Assembly (NCBI GenBank): GCA_002323245.1
Contig: DCPU01000005.1
Span: forward strand, 87,950-151,949
Source: Mariprofundus sp. UBA1536
GTDB taxonomy: Bacteria > Pseudomonadota > Zetaproteobacteria > Mariprofundales > Mariprofundaceae
DNA: 64,000 bases
Direction: 5' to 3'
Shown here: one piece after another, positions 8,172 through 17,536 of the stretch
Layout of the letters: each line of letters starts with the position of its first letter
Numbering within the stretch: the stretch's first letter is position 1
The notes under the pieces: generated by a model
The model's input: only the letters and a program-made list of their open reading frames with translations
Database searches by the model: none
Told to the model about the DNA's origin: nothing
Made by a program: the position numbers and the translations under genes

Positions 8172-8858
8172 ATGTCATTTTGGTTAAGGAAACGACAAGT
8201 CTTGATGATGGATGCCCGTAGCGGGCGCCCTGCAAAAAACTTTTATGTACGTTTCATAACCATTGCCATATTCCTGCTAACGTTAATTTTGGTGCCACTT
8301 GGTCTTGGGGCGTGGTATGCCCCATTTCATCATGTGCAGGAAATTATCCCACAAAATTTACAATTAAAGCGTGAAAATGAAGATTTGTTGCGTAAGCTTG
8401 GTGATGTTTCGACCTTGAATAATGTCAAAGACGAACAGCTGGAAAGTATGCGTGATCAACTTGCAGCCCAAGAACTAAAAATATCCGATTTAACTGCACA
8501 ATTACGTACATTTAAAAGTATTTTGGATGAACGCAAAGGCACGGGTATTCAGGTATTAAATACCTTGGCTGTTTGGACTCCAGACAGGAAAATTGATTGG
8601 CGCTCGTTGTTCGTGAAAGGTGGTAGTTTTCCTCGTTATTTACAAGGGAGCTATCAAATCAGTGCGTTGGGAGAGGCTGGTGAAAGGGCGGACTTGAGTG
8701 AAATCAAAATGCCATATAAGTTTGAGTCACATGTATTCTTGCAGCGTAAGTTTGATTGGGTCGAAGCATGGCAACCAGTTGAACTGGAGATGGTCGTGTT
8801 TGATTACCGAGGAAAAGAAGTACTACGAAAGACAGTGAAAGTACAAGGGAATAGTTAA
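8172..8858 (+). CDS. Single-pass membrane protein with coiled coil, partner of bactofilin, unknown function
   Basis: 228 residues. A basic N-terminus is followed by one transmembrane helix (about 30-52), a heptad-rich coiled coil (about 60-120, rich in Leu, Glu, Gln), and a mixed alpha/beta C-terminal domain. The layout resembles DUF6776-type proteins found next to bactofilin genes, but I could not confirm that. Its stop codon overlaps the bactofilin start (TAATG), so the two are translationally coupled and probably act together at the inner membrane, for example to anchor the bactofilin polymer. No catalytic motif seen. Confidence 0.7.
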   Translation: MSFWLRKRQVLMMDARSGRPAKNFYVRFITIAIFLLTLILVPLGLGAWYAPFHHVQEIIPQNLQLKRENEDLLRKLGDVSTLNNVKDEQLESMRDQLAAQELKISDLTAQLRTFKSILDERKGTGIQVLNTLAVWTPDRKIDWRSLFVKGGSFPRYLQGSYQISALGEAGERADLSEIKMPYKFESHVFLQRKFDWVEAWQPVELEMVVFDYRGKEVLRKTVKVQGNS

Positions 8859-9280
8859 TGCTAAGGCGTAGTGAACAAAAGGTGAGCATCATGAAAGAAC
8901 CACAACATATTGATACCCTGATTGGTGTGCATTCCGTATTTATTGGTAACTTAACCTTTGAAGGCGCTGTGCGCATTGATGGCCGCTTTGAAGGTGATAT
9001 CAAATCGACCAAAGATGGCACTTTGATCGTGAGCGAGGGCGCATTTATCAAAGGTGAAGTGAGCGTGCTTAACCTTGTGTTGCATGGTGACATCAATGGT
9101 GATGTATGTGCCACAAATAATTTAAAAGTAGGGCCACGCGGTGTGCTCAATGGCGATGTGGAATACAATATGATTTCTTTGGCTGAAGGCTCTTCGGTGA
9201 ATGGCCGCTGCACGCGTATCACTGAAGCTGGTGGCGCCAAGCCCAAAAAAGAAACTATTCCAGTGATTGAAGTCAAATAA
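8858..9280 (+). CDS. Bactofilin (polymer-forming cytoskeletal protein)
   Basis: 140 residues with the single right-handed beta-helix domain of bactofilins: regularly spaced Gly and hydrophobic residues, including VRIDGRFEGDI, LIVSEGAFIKGEV and GPRGVLNGDVEY. Short flexible ends flank the core. Bactofilins form nucleotide-free filaments that position cell-wall enzymes and shape cells. Two starts are possible: ATG at 8858 coupled to the upstream gene, or ATG at 8891 preceded by AAGGTGAG; the second removes 11 residues and gives a more typical N-terminus. Confidence 0.92.
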   Translation: MLRRSEQKVSIMKEPQHIDTLIGVHSVFIGNLTFEGAVRIDGRFEGDIKSTKDGTLIVSEGAFIKGEVSVLNLVLHGDINGDVCATNNLKVGPRGVLNGDVEYNMISLAEGSSVNGRCTRITEAGGAKPKKETIPVIEVK

Positions 9281-9282
9281 TC

Positions 9283-9795
9283 ATGGCCTTGATTGATACC
9301 AAACCTACGCTGCATGCTAGTGCTTGGCTGGCTGATTCTGCCGATGTTTTGGGCAGCGTGGTGGTGGGTGCAGATTCATCACTCTGGTATCAATCGGTAG
9401 CACGCGGTGATATCGAACCCATTGTCATCGGCAATCGCACCAATATTCAAGATCATTCTACGCTGCACACCAGCAAAGGTGCACCTTGCACGGTGGGTAA
9501 TGATGTCACTGTTGGACATCGTGTGATTTTACACGGTTGTACCATTGGTGATGGATGTTTGGTGGGTATGGGGTCCATCGTCATGGATCATGCCGTTTTA
9601 GAAGCTGGGTGTTTCCTTGCCGCAGGCTCCTTAGTTCCTGAAGGTAAAACCTTACGTGGTGGTTTTTTGTATGCAGGAAGCCCTGCCAAAGAGCGCCGCG
9701 AACTCACGCCTGAAGAAAAAGCATTTCTCATCAAATCAGCAGACAATTACGTGAACCTCGCTAAATCGCATCAAGCCGCACTCTCCAATGACTAA
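9283..9795 (+). CDS. Gamma carbonic anhydrase family protein (YrdA-type)
   Basis: 170 residues built of hexapeptide repeats forming a left-handed beta-helix. The QSVARGDIEPIVIGNRTNIQD block, the TVGHRVILHGCTIGDGCLVG block and a C-terminal helix are the pattern of YrdA/CaiE proteins. Metal-binding His residues are seen in DHSTLH, VGHRVILH and nearby. Proteins of this family may be zinc or iron carbonic anhydrases, though many lack activity. It starts two bases after the bactofilin stop and overlaps the next gene by 8 bases. Confidence 0.9.
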   Translation: MALIDTKPTLHASAWLADSADVLGSVVVGADSSLWYQSVARGDIEPIVIGNRTNIQDHSTLHTSKGAPCTVGNDVTVGHRVILHGCTIGDGCLVGMGSIVMDHAVLEAGCFLAAGSLVPEGKTLRGGFLYAGSPAKERRELTPEEKAFLIKSADNYVNLAKSHQAALSND

Positions 9796-10711
9796 AGCCA
9801 AAGCGGTATTGGATATTGGTTCCAATACCATTCGCTTACTGATTGCAGATGTTTCAACCGCACCACATAAGCGCATCCATTATCAACACCATATTGCTCG
9901 CTTGGGCGAAGGCCTGCAAAAAACTGGTCGCCTATCTGATGCTGGCAAAGCGCGCGCCATGTTGGTGTTTCAAGAAGTTGTAAAGGTTTGTCATAGTTTT
10001 GGCATTGCAGCTGAGGATATTCGCGCCGTAGCCACCGCTGCGATGCGTGATGCCGCTAATGGTGCTACTTTTGTAGCAGAAGTCGCTGAGAAAACGGGTT
10101 TAAACATTCAAATTATTGGTGGAGAGATGGAAGCGAATTTGGCGCTAACAGGCGCTCAATCAGGATTGCCTCTCAATGTGTCTGAGCAGATGTTGCTCTT
10201 TGATATCGGTGGCGGTAGTACCGAATTTAGCCGCATTATTGATGGCCAGTTGGTGGATAATATTAGCGTCAAACTCGGCGTGGTTCGATTGACTGAAGGC
10301 ATCATATTGACTGAACCACCTTCGACGCAAAACTATGAAGATTTATGTAACGCAGCCAATGTTTTGCTTGATGAAGTGGAGGACTTTTGGGGGGATAGCT
10401 TTACCTTACCCCAATATCTGGTCGGCACAGCTGGTACAGTCACCACACTGGCCGCCATCGCTCAACATATGAAAGTTTATGATCCCGAATTGATCAATAA
10501 TTACGAGATGACACGCTCTAAATTTAATGAAGTTAAAGCTAATTTGTTGAGCAAAACCAACGCAGAACGCTTGCAGATCTGCGATTTGGAAGCGGGGCGT
10601 GAAGATGTGATTATTGCAGGTGTTGCCATTGTGGAGATGATGTTTCAACGCTGGTCTTTCCCTGCATTGGTCAGTGTTGATTCGGGTCTGCTTGAAGGCT
10701 TGCTGCACTAA
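9788..10711 (+). CDS. Ppx/GppA family exopolyphosphatase / pppGpp phosphohydrolase
   Basis: 307 residues with the actin-like ASKHA fold: phosphate loop 1 LDIGSNTIRLLIAD at the N-terminus, the EAN box (MEANLALTGA), phosphate loop 2 LLFDIGGGSTEF, and GTAGTVTTLAAI. It lacks the C-terminal HD extension of E. coli Ppx and GppA, so it is the short form. It removes phosphate from polyphosphate or converts pppGpp to ppGpp; which one cannot be told from sequence. Translation is coupled to the carbonic anhydrase-like gene by overlap. The 108-base gap before glnA shows no sigma-54 (NtrC-type) promoter. Confidence 0.93.
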   Translation: MTKAKAVLDIGSNTIRLLIADVSTAPHKRIHYQHHIARLGEGLQKTGRLSDAGKARAMLVFQEVVKVCHSFGIAAEDIRAVATAAMRDAANGATFVAEVAEKTGLNIQIIGGEMEANLALTGAQSGLPLNVSEQMLLFDIGGGSTEFSRIIDGQLVDNISVKLGVVRLTEGIILTEPPSTQNYEDLCNAANVLLDEVEDFWGDSFTLPQYLVGTAGTVTTLAAIAQHMKVYDPELINNYEMTRSKFNEVKANLLSKTNAERLQICDLEAGREDVIIAGVAIVEMMFQRWSFPALVSVDSGLLEGLLH

Positions 10712-10819
10712 CCCTCACCATTGCATGGCCTTATTTTTTGTGTAACTGTGCAGCCTCGAAGTTAGAACACATCCAACTGGAAGCGTTGAAGTCAGTTTGG
10801 AAACAACAGGAGTCCACTT

Positions 10820-12235
10820 GTGAGTAATGCAGTAACGAAAGTATTTGAACTAATCCAAGAAAATGATTGTGAATTTGTTGATGTTCGTTTCACCGACACC
10901 AAAGGCAAATGGCAGCATGTTACCTTCCCAATACATCAACTTAGCGAAGATAGCTTTGAAGATGGTTTTGCCTTTGATGGCTCATCGATTGCAGGTTGGT
11001 GTGATATCAATAACTCCGATATGGCGCTGATTCCAGATCCTGAAAGTGCGCGTATCGACCCATTTTTTGAAGCATCAACGCTTGTTTTGGTAGCTCAGGT
11101 TATTGATCCAATTTCTGGTCAGGATTACAACCGTTGCCCGCGCCAAGTTGCCCAGCGTGCTTTGAAATATATTAAAACTGCAGGCATTGCTGACACAGTT
11201 TATTTTGGTCCAGAGCTTGAGTTTTTCGTGTTTGATAGCATGCGTTACAGCAATGAAATGGGTTCATGCAGTTATGAGATAGGTTCTGAAGAAGCCTCTT
11301 GGAACTCAAATGGTCATTATGATGGCTTTAACACTGGTCACCGTCCACGCGTTAAAGGTGGCTATTTCCCTGTGCCGCCAACAGATTCGTTGCACGAAAT
11401 GCGTAATGATATGTCGCTAGTAATGACGGACTTGGGCATTGATATGGAATGTCATCACCATGAAGTGGCCACTGCCGGTCAATGCGAATTGGCGATGCGC
11501 TTTGGCGAAATCATTGATATTGCCGACCGCGCACAATGGTATAAATACGTGGTACACAATGTGGCTCACGCCCATGGCAAAACGGCAACATTTATGCCCA
11601 AACCGATTTACAACGACAATGGTTCGGCGATGCATGTTCACCAATCGATTTGGAAAGATGGAAAAAATCTTTTCGCAGGTGATAAATATGCCAACCTTTC
11701 ACAAGAAGCCCTGTGGTATATCGGCGGCATCATCAAACATGCACGCGCATTGAATGCGTTCACCAATGCTTCGACCAACTCTTACAAACGCCTTGTTCCA
11801 GGGTTTGAAGCCCCAGTGATGTTGGCTTATTCCAACCGCAATCGCTCGGCATCGATTCGTATTCCTGTGGTCAACTCTGATCCAGCGCGCCGTATTGAAG
11901 TGCGTTTCCCTGATCCTACTGCGAACCCGTACTTGGCATTTACTGCTATGTTGATGGCTGGTCTTGATGGTATCGCCAACAAGATTGATCCAGGTGAGGC
12001 GGCAGACAAAAACTTGTATGACTTGCCTCCTGAAGAAGGGAAAAAAATTCCGACAGTATGCAACAGCTTGGACCAAGCTTTGGATGCATTGAGTGCTGAT
12101 CGCGAGTTCTTGAAAGTGGGTGGGGTGATGGATGATGATATGATTGACGCTTACATCGAATTGAAGATGGAAGATGTGAATCAAATCCGTATGCGTCCTC
12201 ACCCGATTGAAATGGAAATGTATTATTCGGTTTAA
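10820..12235 (+). CDS. glnA: Type I glutamine synthetase
   Basis: 471 residues. GlnA condenses glutamate and ammonia with ATP. Clear landmarks are FDGSSIAGW, the metal ligand block [11 protein letters not shown], the VATAGQCEL glutamate site, the HVHQSIW ATP site and NLYDLPPE, where Tyr400 is the adenylylation site of the beta subtype. It starts with GTG at 10820, preceded by AGGAG. The presence of the target Tyr and of glnE 85 bases downstream means activity is almost certainly tuned by adenylylation. A strong terminator (12262) separates the two genes. Confidence 0.97.
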   Translation: MSNAVTKVFELIQENDCEFVDVRFTDTKGKWQHVTFPIHQLSEDSFEDGFAFDGSSIAGWCDINNSDMALIPDPESARIDPFFEASTLVLVAQVIDPISGQDYNRCPRQVAQRALKYIKTAGIADTVYFGPELEFFVFDSMRYSNEMGSCSYEIGSEEASWNSNGHYDGFNTGHRPRVKGGYFPVPPTDSLHEMRNDMSLVMTDLGIDMECHHHEVATAGQCELAMRFGEIIDIADRAQWYKYVVHNVAHAHGKTATFMPKPIYNDNGSAMHVHQSIWKDGKNLFAGDKYANLSQEALWYIGGIIKHARALNAFTNASTNSYKRLVPGFEAPVMLAYSNRNRSASIRIPVVNSDPARRIEVRFPDPTANPYLAFTAMLMAGLDGIANKIDPGEAADKNLYDLPPEEGKKIPTVCNSLDQALDALSADREFLKVGGVMDDDMIDAYIELKMEDVNQIRMRPHPIEMEMYYSV

Positions 12236-12261
12236 TTCTTGGCCGAAAAAAGATGGAAGAG

Positions 12262-12293
12262 AGGTCGTCATGCAAGTGGCGGCCTTTTTTTTT
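12262..12293 (+). terminator. Intrinsic terminator after glnA
   Basis: AGGTCGTCA (12262-12270) pairs with TGGCGGCCT (12277-12285), nine pairs including two G-U, around a six-base loop, and runs into nine T residues. It lies 27 bases past the glnA stop. Confidence 0.85.
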
Positions 12294-12319
12294 GTCCGCT
12301 TTGCACGTAAGCTGACTGC

Positions 12320-15052
12320 ATGACTATTTCTTGGTTAGCGCAAGTACCCGAAGCTTTGCAAGGCGATGCTAAGCGCTTGCTCGATATTTCGCCGTTGTTT
12401 GTATCTTTAATGAGCAATGTATCTGAGCAGGAAGCTGTTGGGTTATTTTTACCTTTGGCATCAGCGCAGCTGCCGTATCATAACAGCAGCTGGTTTCCGA
12501 GCTGTGATAGTGATGAGTTGAGCGTTTGTTTATCGCACTTGCGGCAAATCAAGAAACACGGCATGCGCCATATTTTATGGTGGGAGCTAGGGCTTCATGG
12601 TGATATGCAGCAATCTTATCATGCAATTACCTGCTTGGCAGAAGGGCTTCTATCGCTTGCTTTGCAAATGAGTGAAAAGTTGCTGTTGCCAAGATTTGGT
12701 CAACTGGAAAACGCATCCTTTTGTGTGGTTGGTCTGGGTAAACTGGGTGGTAGAGAATTAAATTTAGGTTCGGATGTGGATCCGCTCTTTATTTGGCAGG
12801 GTTTGGGTGAAACCACAGGTGGCAGAAAGACAGTCGCTGCCAATGAATACTTTGCGCATTTCGCAAAGATGTTGATTAAGCTGATGGCTGAGCCCGCAGA
12901 GGGTGGCATTGTTTGGCATGTGGATATGCGCCTTCGCCCTGGCGGTGATGGTGCGCCCATTTGCCTCAATTTGGATGCAACCTTGTCGCATTATCTGGAT
13001 TATGGGCAGACTTGGGAGAGGGCGATGCTCATCAAAGCGCGCCCTGTCGCGGGGGATTTGGCGCTGGGTGAAACCTTTGTTCAAGAGGTGGCGCCCTTTG
13101 TCTTTCGTCGTTATCTGGATTACTCCAGTGTGGTTGCACTTGCTGATATGAAGCATCGTATTGATGTGCAAGCAGGGCTGGCTGAAATCTCAGCTGGTTT
13201 TGATGTGAAGCGGGGCCGAGGTGGCATCCGTGAAATCGAATTTACCATCCAATCCATGCAGCTCTTGCATGCAGGGCGCAATACTGAACTGCGTCTGCAA
13301 GAAGGTAAGCTGGCTTTGGATATGCTTGTGGCCAAAGATTTTATCGATGTAGCGCAGGCGCAGCGATTATTTGATGCTTATATCTTTTGGCGGCGTATCG
13401 AACACGCCATTCAAGCCCGAAAAGGTGAGCAAACCCATAGCTTGCCCATCGATTATGAAGCTTATCTGAGTGCAGCATTGGGTGTAGAAAATATAAAGCA
13501 AGCGATGATGGCCCATCAAACACAAGTGACTGATATTTTCTCTTCTCGGGTGTTGCCAAGCATTCATGTGGATGTTGGGCAAGCGAGCTGGTTATCGGGC
13601 AAATATCATGGTGATGAATTACAGGTTTTGACTGATGAAGCTCAGCAGCGGATACGTCTGGCTTTGCAACGTATGGATGAGCAGTTGCAACGCGGCCTTT
13701 TGCCTGAACGTAGCCGGGCGCAAATCGAAGCGATTTTGTCGGTGGCGATGCCTGCATGGCTCAATGATAACAATGGTGTGCGTGCCGTAGAATCATTTGC
13801 AGCGTTGTTGCATAGCATTGCAGGGCGCGCTGCTTGGGTCGATTTATTGGCCACCCACCAAGGGGCGCTGGCGTGGTTGATTGGTGTATTATCAGCCAGC
13901 GGTTATTTGGCAGAACATATCGTAAAGAATCCATCATGGTTGGAGTGGCCGCTGGCTGCAGAGCGCGAAGAAGCTGAAATTAAGGGCTTATGCGCGCAGT
14001 TGGATGCTTTGGATGTGCATGAGGACGAGGCAAGTTTTTTATCATCGATGGGGCGCTTGGTAGATCAAGGCAGAATTCGTTGCGCTCTGGCGATAGATGC
14101 CCATCAAGCAGGGCCTGTGCAGGTGGGTCAGTGGCTATCGGATATTGCCGACCACGCGGTGTTAGTATGCTTTCGTTCATCTGTGTCTGAACTGAAGTTG
14201 CCGCCTGATTTTCCACTGCTGGCCTTGGCTTTGGGTAAACATGGTAGCCAGGAAATGGGTTTAGTCTCTGATTTGGATATGGTTTTTGTCTTAGCTGGTA
14301 ATGCGGAAGAGGAGATTCATGGTAAATCTTCGAGGGAATGGGCACAGCGACTGGGGCGGAGGATGATTCGTCAACTCACGGGTGTATCGCCCTTTGGAGC
14401 GGGTTATGAGTTTGATGCAAGGTTGCGTCCTTCAGGCAATAGCGGTGTTTTGGTGACGACGATGCAGGGTTTCCGCGATTATCAGCTTAATGAAGCGCAC
14501 ATCTGGGAGCATCAAGCCTTATGCCGTGCGCGTGTGGTGAATGGTTCAATAGCCCACCAACAAGAATTGCAGCAAGTCATCCAAGCTGCGTTGTCCAAAC
14601 CCAGAGATGAAGCAATGCTTAAAGCCGAAGTGCAACACATGCGCCAGAAAATGCTGGATCACTTAAGCAGCAAAGACAGCAATTTTATAAACCTTAAACA
14701 AGACCAAGGCGGGCTTGTTGATATTGAGTTTTTGGCACAATTTGCCCGCTTGGCATACGGCAAAGGAAGCGGCCAAGGCTTGGGGACTGTGCAAACATTT
14801 TTACATCTCCCCGCATCTGCACCAAATAAGTGGCATGAAAAATCAGTCTGGCTCGCTGATACCTACATCGATTTTAGGCAGATGGAAAATGCGTTGCGTG
14901 TCGAGCTTTGGGCTTCGATTGGTAAGTTGTCGGCGGATAGTGCCGATACAATATGGGAAACCATGCGAAGGCATGCCACCATTGCGTCACCACAGGCATT
15001 AAAGTCGCGTATGATGGAAGTTCATCAATGCTTTATGGAGCTTCTGCGTTAA
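12320..15052 (+). CDS. glnE: Bifunctional glutamine synthetase adenylyltransferase / adenylyl-removing enzyme
   Basis: 910 residues (E. coli 946). GlnE adds AMP to, and removes it from, the GlnA tyrosine in response to P-II state and glutamine. Two nucleotidyltransferase domains are visible. The N-terminal one (deadenylylation) has GLGKLGGRELNLGSDVD and the C-terminal one (adenylylation) has ALGKHGSQEMGLVSDLDM, each with the Gly-rich loop followed by a catalytic D-x-D. RGRGGIREIEF and DQGGLVDIEF mark the matching downstream helices. The direct glnA-glnE adjacency fits their function. It ends 10 bases from a convergent gene. Confidence 0.96.
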   Translation: MTISWLAQVPEALQGDAKRLLDISPLFVSLMSNVSEQEAVGLFLPLASAQLPYHNSSWFPSCDSDELSVCLSHLRQIKKHGMRHILWWELGLHGDMQQSYHAITCLAEGLLSLALQMSEKLLLPRFGQLENASFCVVGLGKLGGRELNLGSDVDPLFIWQGLGETTGGRKTVAANEYFAHFAKMLIKLMAEPAEGGIVWHVDMRLRPGGDGAPICLNLDATLSHYLDYGQTWERAMLIKARPVAGDLALGETFVQEVAPFVFRRYLDYSSVVALADMKHRIDVQAGLAEISAGFDVKRGRGGIREIEFTIQSMQLLHAGRNTELRLQEGKLALDMLVAKDFIDVAQAQRLFDAYIFWRRIEHAIQARKGEQTHSLPIDYEAYLSAALGVENIKQAMMAHQTQVTDIFSSRVLPSIHVDVGQASWLSGKYHGDELQVLTDEAQQRIRLALQRMDEQLQRGLLPERSRAQIEAILSVAMPAWLNDNNGVRAVESFAALLHSIAGRAAWVDLLATHQGALAWLIGVLSASGYLAEHIVKNPSWLEWPLAAEREEAEIKGLCAQLDALDVHEDEASFLSSMGRLVDQGRIRCALAIDAHQAGPVQVGQWLSDIADHAVLVCFRSSVSELKLPPDFPLLALALGKHGSQEMGLVSDLDMVFVLAGNAEEEIHGKSSREWAQRLGRRMIRQLTGVSPFGAGYEFDARLRPSGNSGVLVTTMQGFRDYQLNEAHIWEHQALCRARVVNGSIAHQQELQQVIQAALSKPRDEAMLKAEVQHMRQKMLDHLSSKDSNFINLKQDQGGLVDIEFLAQFARLAYGKGSGQGLGTVQTFLHLPASAPNKWHEKSVWLADTYIDFRQMENALRVELWASIGKLSADSADTIWETMRRHATIASPQALKSRMMEVHQCFMELLR

Positions 15053-15062
15053 AGTCAGTTGC

Positions 15063-16235
15063 TTACGTTGGGAATATTGCACCAAGAAGTTGGCTTAATT
15101 CATGCACCTTATAGGGTTTGGTAAGTACCGTGGCATGTTCCAGATTCTCCCCTCTTAACATATCTTCGCGGTCATAACCTGTGCAATAGATGATTTTGAC
15201 ATCACTGTTGTGCGCCAGAATTTCTTCAGCCGCCTCAACGCCGCCCATATTTGGCATCACTACATCCATGATAATCAGACCAATCGAATCTTGATTGGCC
15301 ATATACATTTCAACCGCCTCTCTACCATTGGATGCTTCCAGTACACTATAACCCAAGGCTTCAAGCACCTCTTTACCTGTTTCACGAAGCCAATCTTCGT
15401 CATCAACATAAAGAATGCTTTCACCGCGCCCACTAATGAGTTGTGTGTTCTGTTTTGGTTCAGCTATACGAATATGTTGTGCCAGCGGAATATAGATTTG
15501 CATTTGAGTGCCTTTGCCAAGGCTTGAACTTACCTCAATAGTACCCTCATGGGTTTGAATCGAGCCATATACCATTGATAGACCCAACCCTGTGCCCTTG
15601 CCAACCTCTTTGGTGGTAAAGAAGGGGTCAAAGATGCACTCCTTTTCTTTTTCAGGGATTCCGCACCCATTATCTTCAACTGTGAGTTTGGCATAATTTG
15701 TTTCTTTCAAGTTTGGGTGTAGTGCCATAAATGAAGCATCAGCTTTAAATTCGCTAAGCGTGATGTTGATGTGAGGTTCATTCACGCCAACCACTGCATC
15801 ACGGGCATTGTGGAGAAGATTAACCAGTATTTGCTGAAGTTGTGTGGCATCGCCTTGAATAGGGAGCGTGTTAGCACTGATGTCGGTGCTGAGCTTAATA
15901 TTTTCGGGCACGCTAAGCCGGTGGAGTTTAATGGTTTCTTTGATAAATGCCGTCAGGCTAAAGTTTGTCATTTTGACGGGGCTTTTTCTAGAAAACGCCA
16001 ACAGCTGTTGAACGATGGTTGCTGCATTGCTGGTCAGTAAAGATATTTTTTCGATATGTTGAAGCGTTTCAGGATTGTTCTCAGCACTTTCTTTAGCTAG
16101 AAAAAGTCTGCCTGTAATGCCAGCTAGGGTGTTGTTAAATTCATGGGCAACACCACCTACCCAGTGTGCCGATCGATTGCATTTTTTGAGAATGAAGTAG
16201 CTTTTCTTCAGCTTGATGTTTGTCGGTGATATCAC
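15063..16235 (-). CDS. Kinase and receiver half of a frameshifted hybrid sensor kinase
   Basis: This half contains the phosphoacceptor box [16 protein letters not shown] and then the HATPase domain: N-box [16 protein letters not shown]1 DNGCGIP, and G2 [13 protein letters not shown]-terminal receiver domain follows ([11 protein letters not shown], phospho-Asp in LIIMDVVMP, Lys in TKPY). All catalytic residues are intact. The reading frame before the H-box is nonsense (SAHW...), and the true upstream sequence is in the overlapping ORF ending at 16141. A single extra base in the CCC run at 16160-16162 separates them. With one base less the two ORFs fuse into one protein of about 765 residues. 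Confidence 0.8.
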   Translation of the reverse strand: MISPTNIKLKKSYFILKKCNRSAHWVGGVAHEFNNTLAGITGRLFLAKESAENNPETLQHIEKISLLTSNAATIVQQLLAFSRKSPVKMTNFSLTAFIKETIKLHRLSVPENIKLSTDISANTLPIQGDATQLQQILVNLLHNARDAVVGVNEPHINITLSEFKADASFMALHPNLKETNYAKLTVEDNGCGIPEKEKECIFDPFFTTKEVGKGTGLGLSMVYGSIQTHEGTIEVSSSLGKGTQMQIYIPLAQHIRIAEPKQNTQLISGRGESILYVDDEDWLRETGKEVLEALGYSVLEASNGREAVEMYMANQDSIGLIIMDVVMPNMGGVEAAEEILAHNSDVKIIYCTGYDREDMLRGENLEHATVLTKPYKVHELSQLLGAIFPT

Positions 16236-17367
16236 GAAAGCTCCAGACGCGACCTATAATTTGCTCATCTAAGCGTTGTTCTTTGGAATAACGTTCGAAT
16301 ACGCGGCCATCTTTAAAGTGTAATATGTCGAAGCTTATTTTTTGAGGGTTTTCATAGAGCTCTATCACCTTATCGATAAAAGCTTTGGGGTCGCTGAGTT
16401 GATCAAGCACATAGTCCAATGCCTGTTTATCATCACCAGAAGTCAGGATGGAGTCTGGTATGTTCCACATTTGAATAAATTGTTGGTTGTACGTTTCCCA
16501 TTTTCCAGCATGGTCGACCACAAGAATACCATCGGCTGTGGCTTCGAGTGTAGCGCGCAGTAAGGAAAGTGATTTGAGTAGTTTTGTTTCAATTTGTTTA
16601 CGTTCAGTGATGTCTTGGAATGTGCCTAGCATGCGTATGGGTTGCCCTGCTTTATCGTATGATACTTGCCCCTGAGCATTGGCCACACCAAAACTGCCAT
16701 CCGTGCGTGAGAATCGGCAATCGATATCATATTTGGCACCACTGTGAAGTGCAGCCCCTACCGCGTTGTTTAGAATATCCTGATCATCAGGGTGAACATG
16801 CTTTAGGAAGAGTTCATAACTTGGCTTTATTTCACCCTTTTTGTAGCCAAAGATGTTAAATGTCTCTTCGGTCCATACCAAATCACCTGTGCTTGGATTC
16901 CAATCCCAGACCCCTACATTGCCAATGGTTTGCGCCTGTTGTAACCGCTCTTCGCTTTCGGTTAATTTCTTTTCGGTATTTTTTTGAGCTGAGATATCCT
17001 CGTACATTCCGAGGATACCAATCACCTTATTGGATGCATCGTATAAGGGAACTTTTGAGGTGCGCAGCCAGATGGTATGACCTTGAGGAGTGGTTTGGGG
17101 TTCTTCGAAGCTTAGTTTTGCTTCTTTGGATTGGATGATTAAAGCGTCATCGCTTCGATAAAGATCGGCTTGATTTTTCCAGCCTAAATCAAAATCAGTT
17201 TTTCCGATGATATCTTCAGCATAAGAAAGCCCGGCATCCTTTGCGAATAAAGTGTTGCAGCCAAGATAGCGTCCTTCGCAATCTTTCCAGAAGATGCGAA
17301 CGGGAATTCCTTCTGCAATATTATGCAGCAAATCATCGGAAGTGATTAAAACACTTGTCTCTTTCAT
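16141..17367 (-). CDS. Sensor half (three PAS domains) of the same frameshifted hybrid kinase
   Basis: 408 residues as read. Three PAS/PAC units are visible: about 12-130 (VRIFWKDCEGRYLGCN, ending LGMYEDISAQKNTE), 145-255 (VGVWDWNPSTGDLVW, ending LGTFQDITERKQ) and 268-385 (ADGILVVDHAGKWETYNQ, ending [16 protein letters not shown]). It then enters the kinase lead-in [11 protein letters not shown] and loses frame (GRWCCP, stop) where GGVAHEFNN should follow. There is no transmembrane segment, so the intact protein would be a soluble sensor. The start is the ATG at 17367, preceded by a good Shine-Dalgarno (AGGGGTG). The 17368-17536 gap holds no gene. Confidence 0.8.
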   Translation of the reverse strand: MKETSVLITSDDLLHNIAEGIPVRIFWKDCEGRYLGCNTLFAKDAGLSYAEDIIGKTDFDLGWKNQADLYRSDDALIIQSKEAKLSFEEPQTTPQGHTIWLRTSKVPLYDASNKVIGILGMYEDISAQKNTEKKLTESEERLQQAQTIGNVGVWDWNPSTGDLVWTEETFNIFGYKKGEIKPSYELFLKHVHPDDQDILNNAVGAALHSGAKYDIDCRFSRTDGSFGVANAQGQVSYDKAGQPIRMLGTFQDITERKQIETKLLKSLSLLRATLEATADGILVVDHAGKWETYNQQFIQMWNIPDSILTSGDDKQALDYVLDQLSDPKAFIDKVIELYENPQKISFDILHFKDGRVFERYSKEQRLDEQIIGRVWSFRDITDKHQAEEKLLHSQKMQSIGTLGRWCCP

Positions 17368-17536
17368 CAGGCACCCCTGAAAGATTACTTATCGATATGC
17401 TTGTGCAATATGTTTACCGATAATTTTAGAAAAGATGCGCTTCTGAGTTTTTTATATCAAGGCTTATGGGTGTACATAAATCTGAAAGTGATAGCAGATA
17501 TGTTTACTCATTTCACTTTCATGATGTTGTAGCGGT

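Noticed and set aside
8704..9315. 203-codon minus-strand frame across the bactofilin
   Set aside because: It spans two coupled, recognisable plus-strand genes and has no family motif.
10712..10819. Possible sigma-54/NtrC promoter upstream of glnA
   Set aside because: I looked for the GG-N10-GC core (TGGCAC-N5-TTGC) and found none in the gap.
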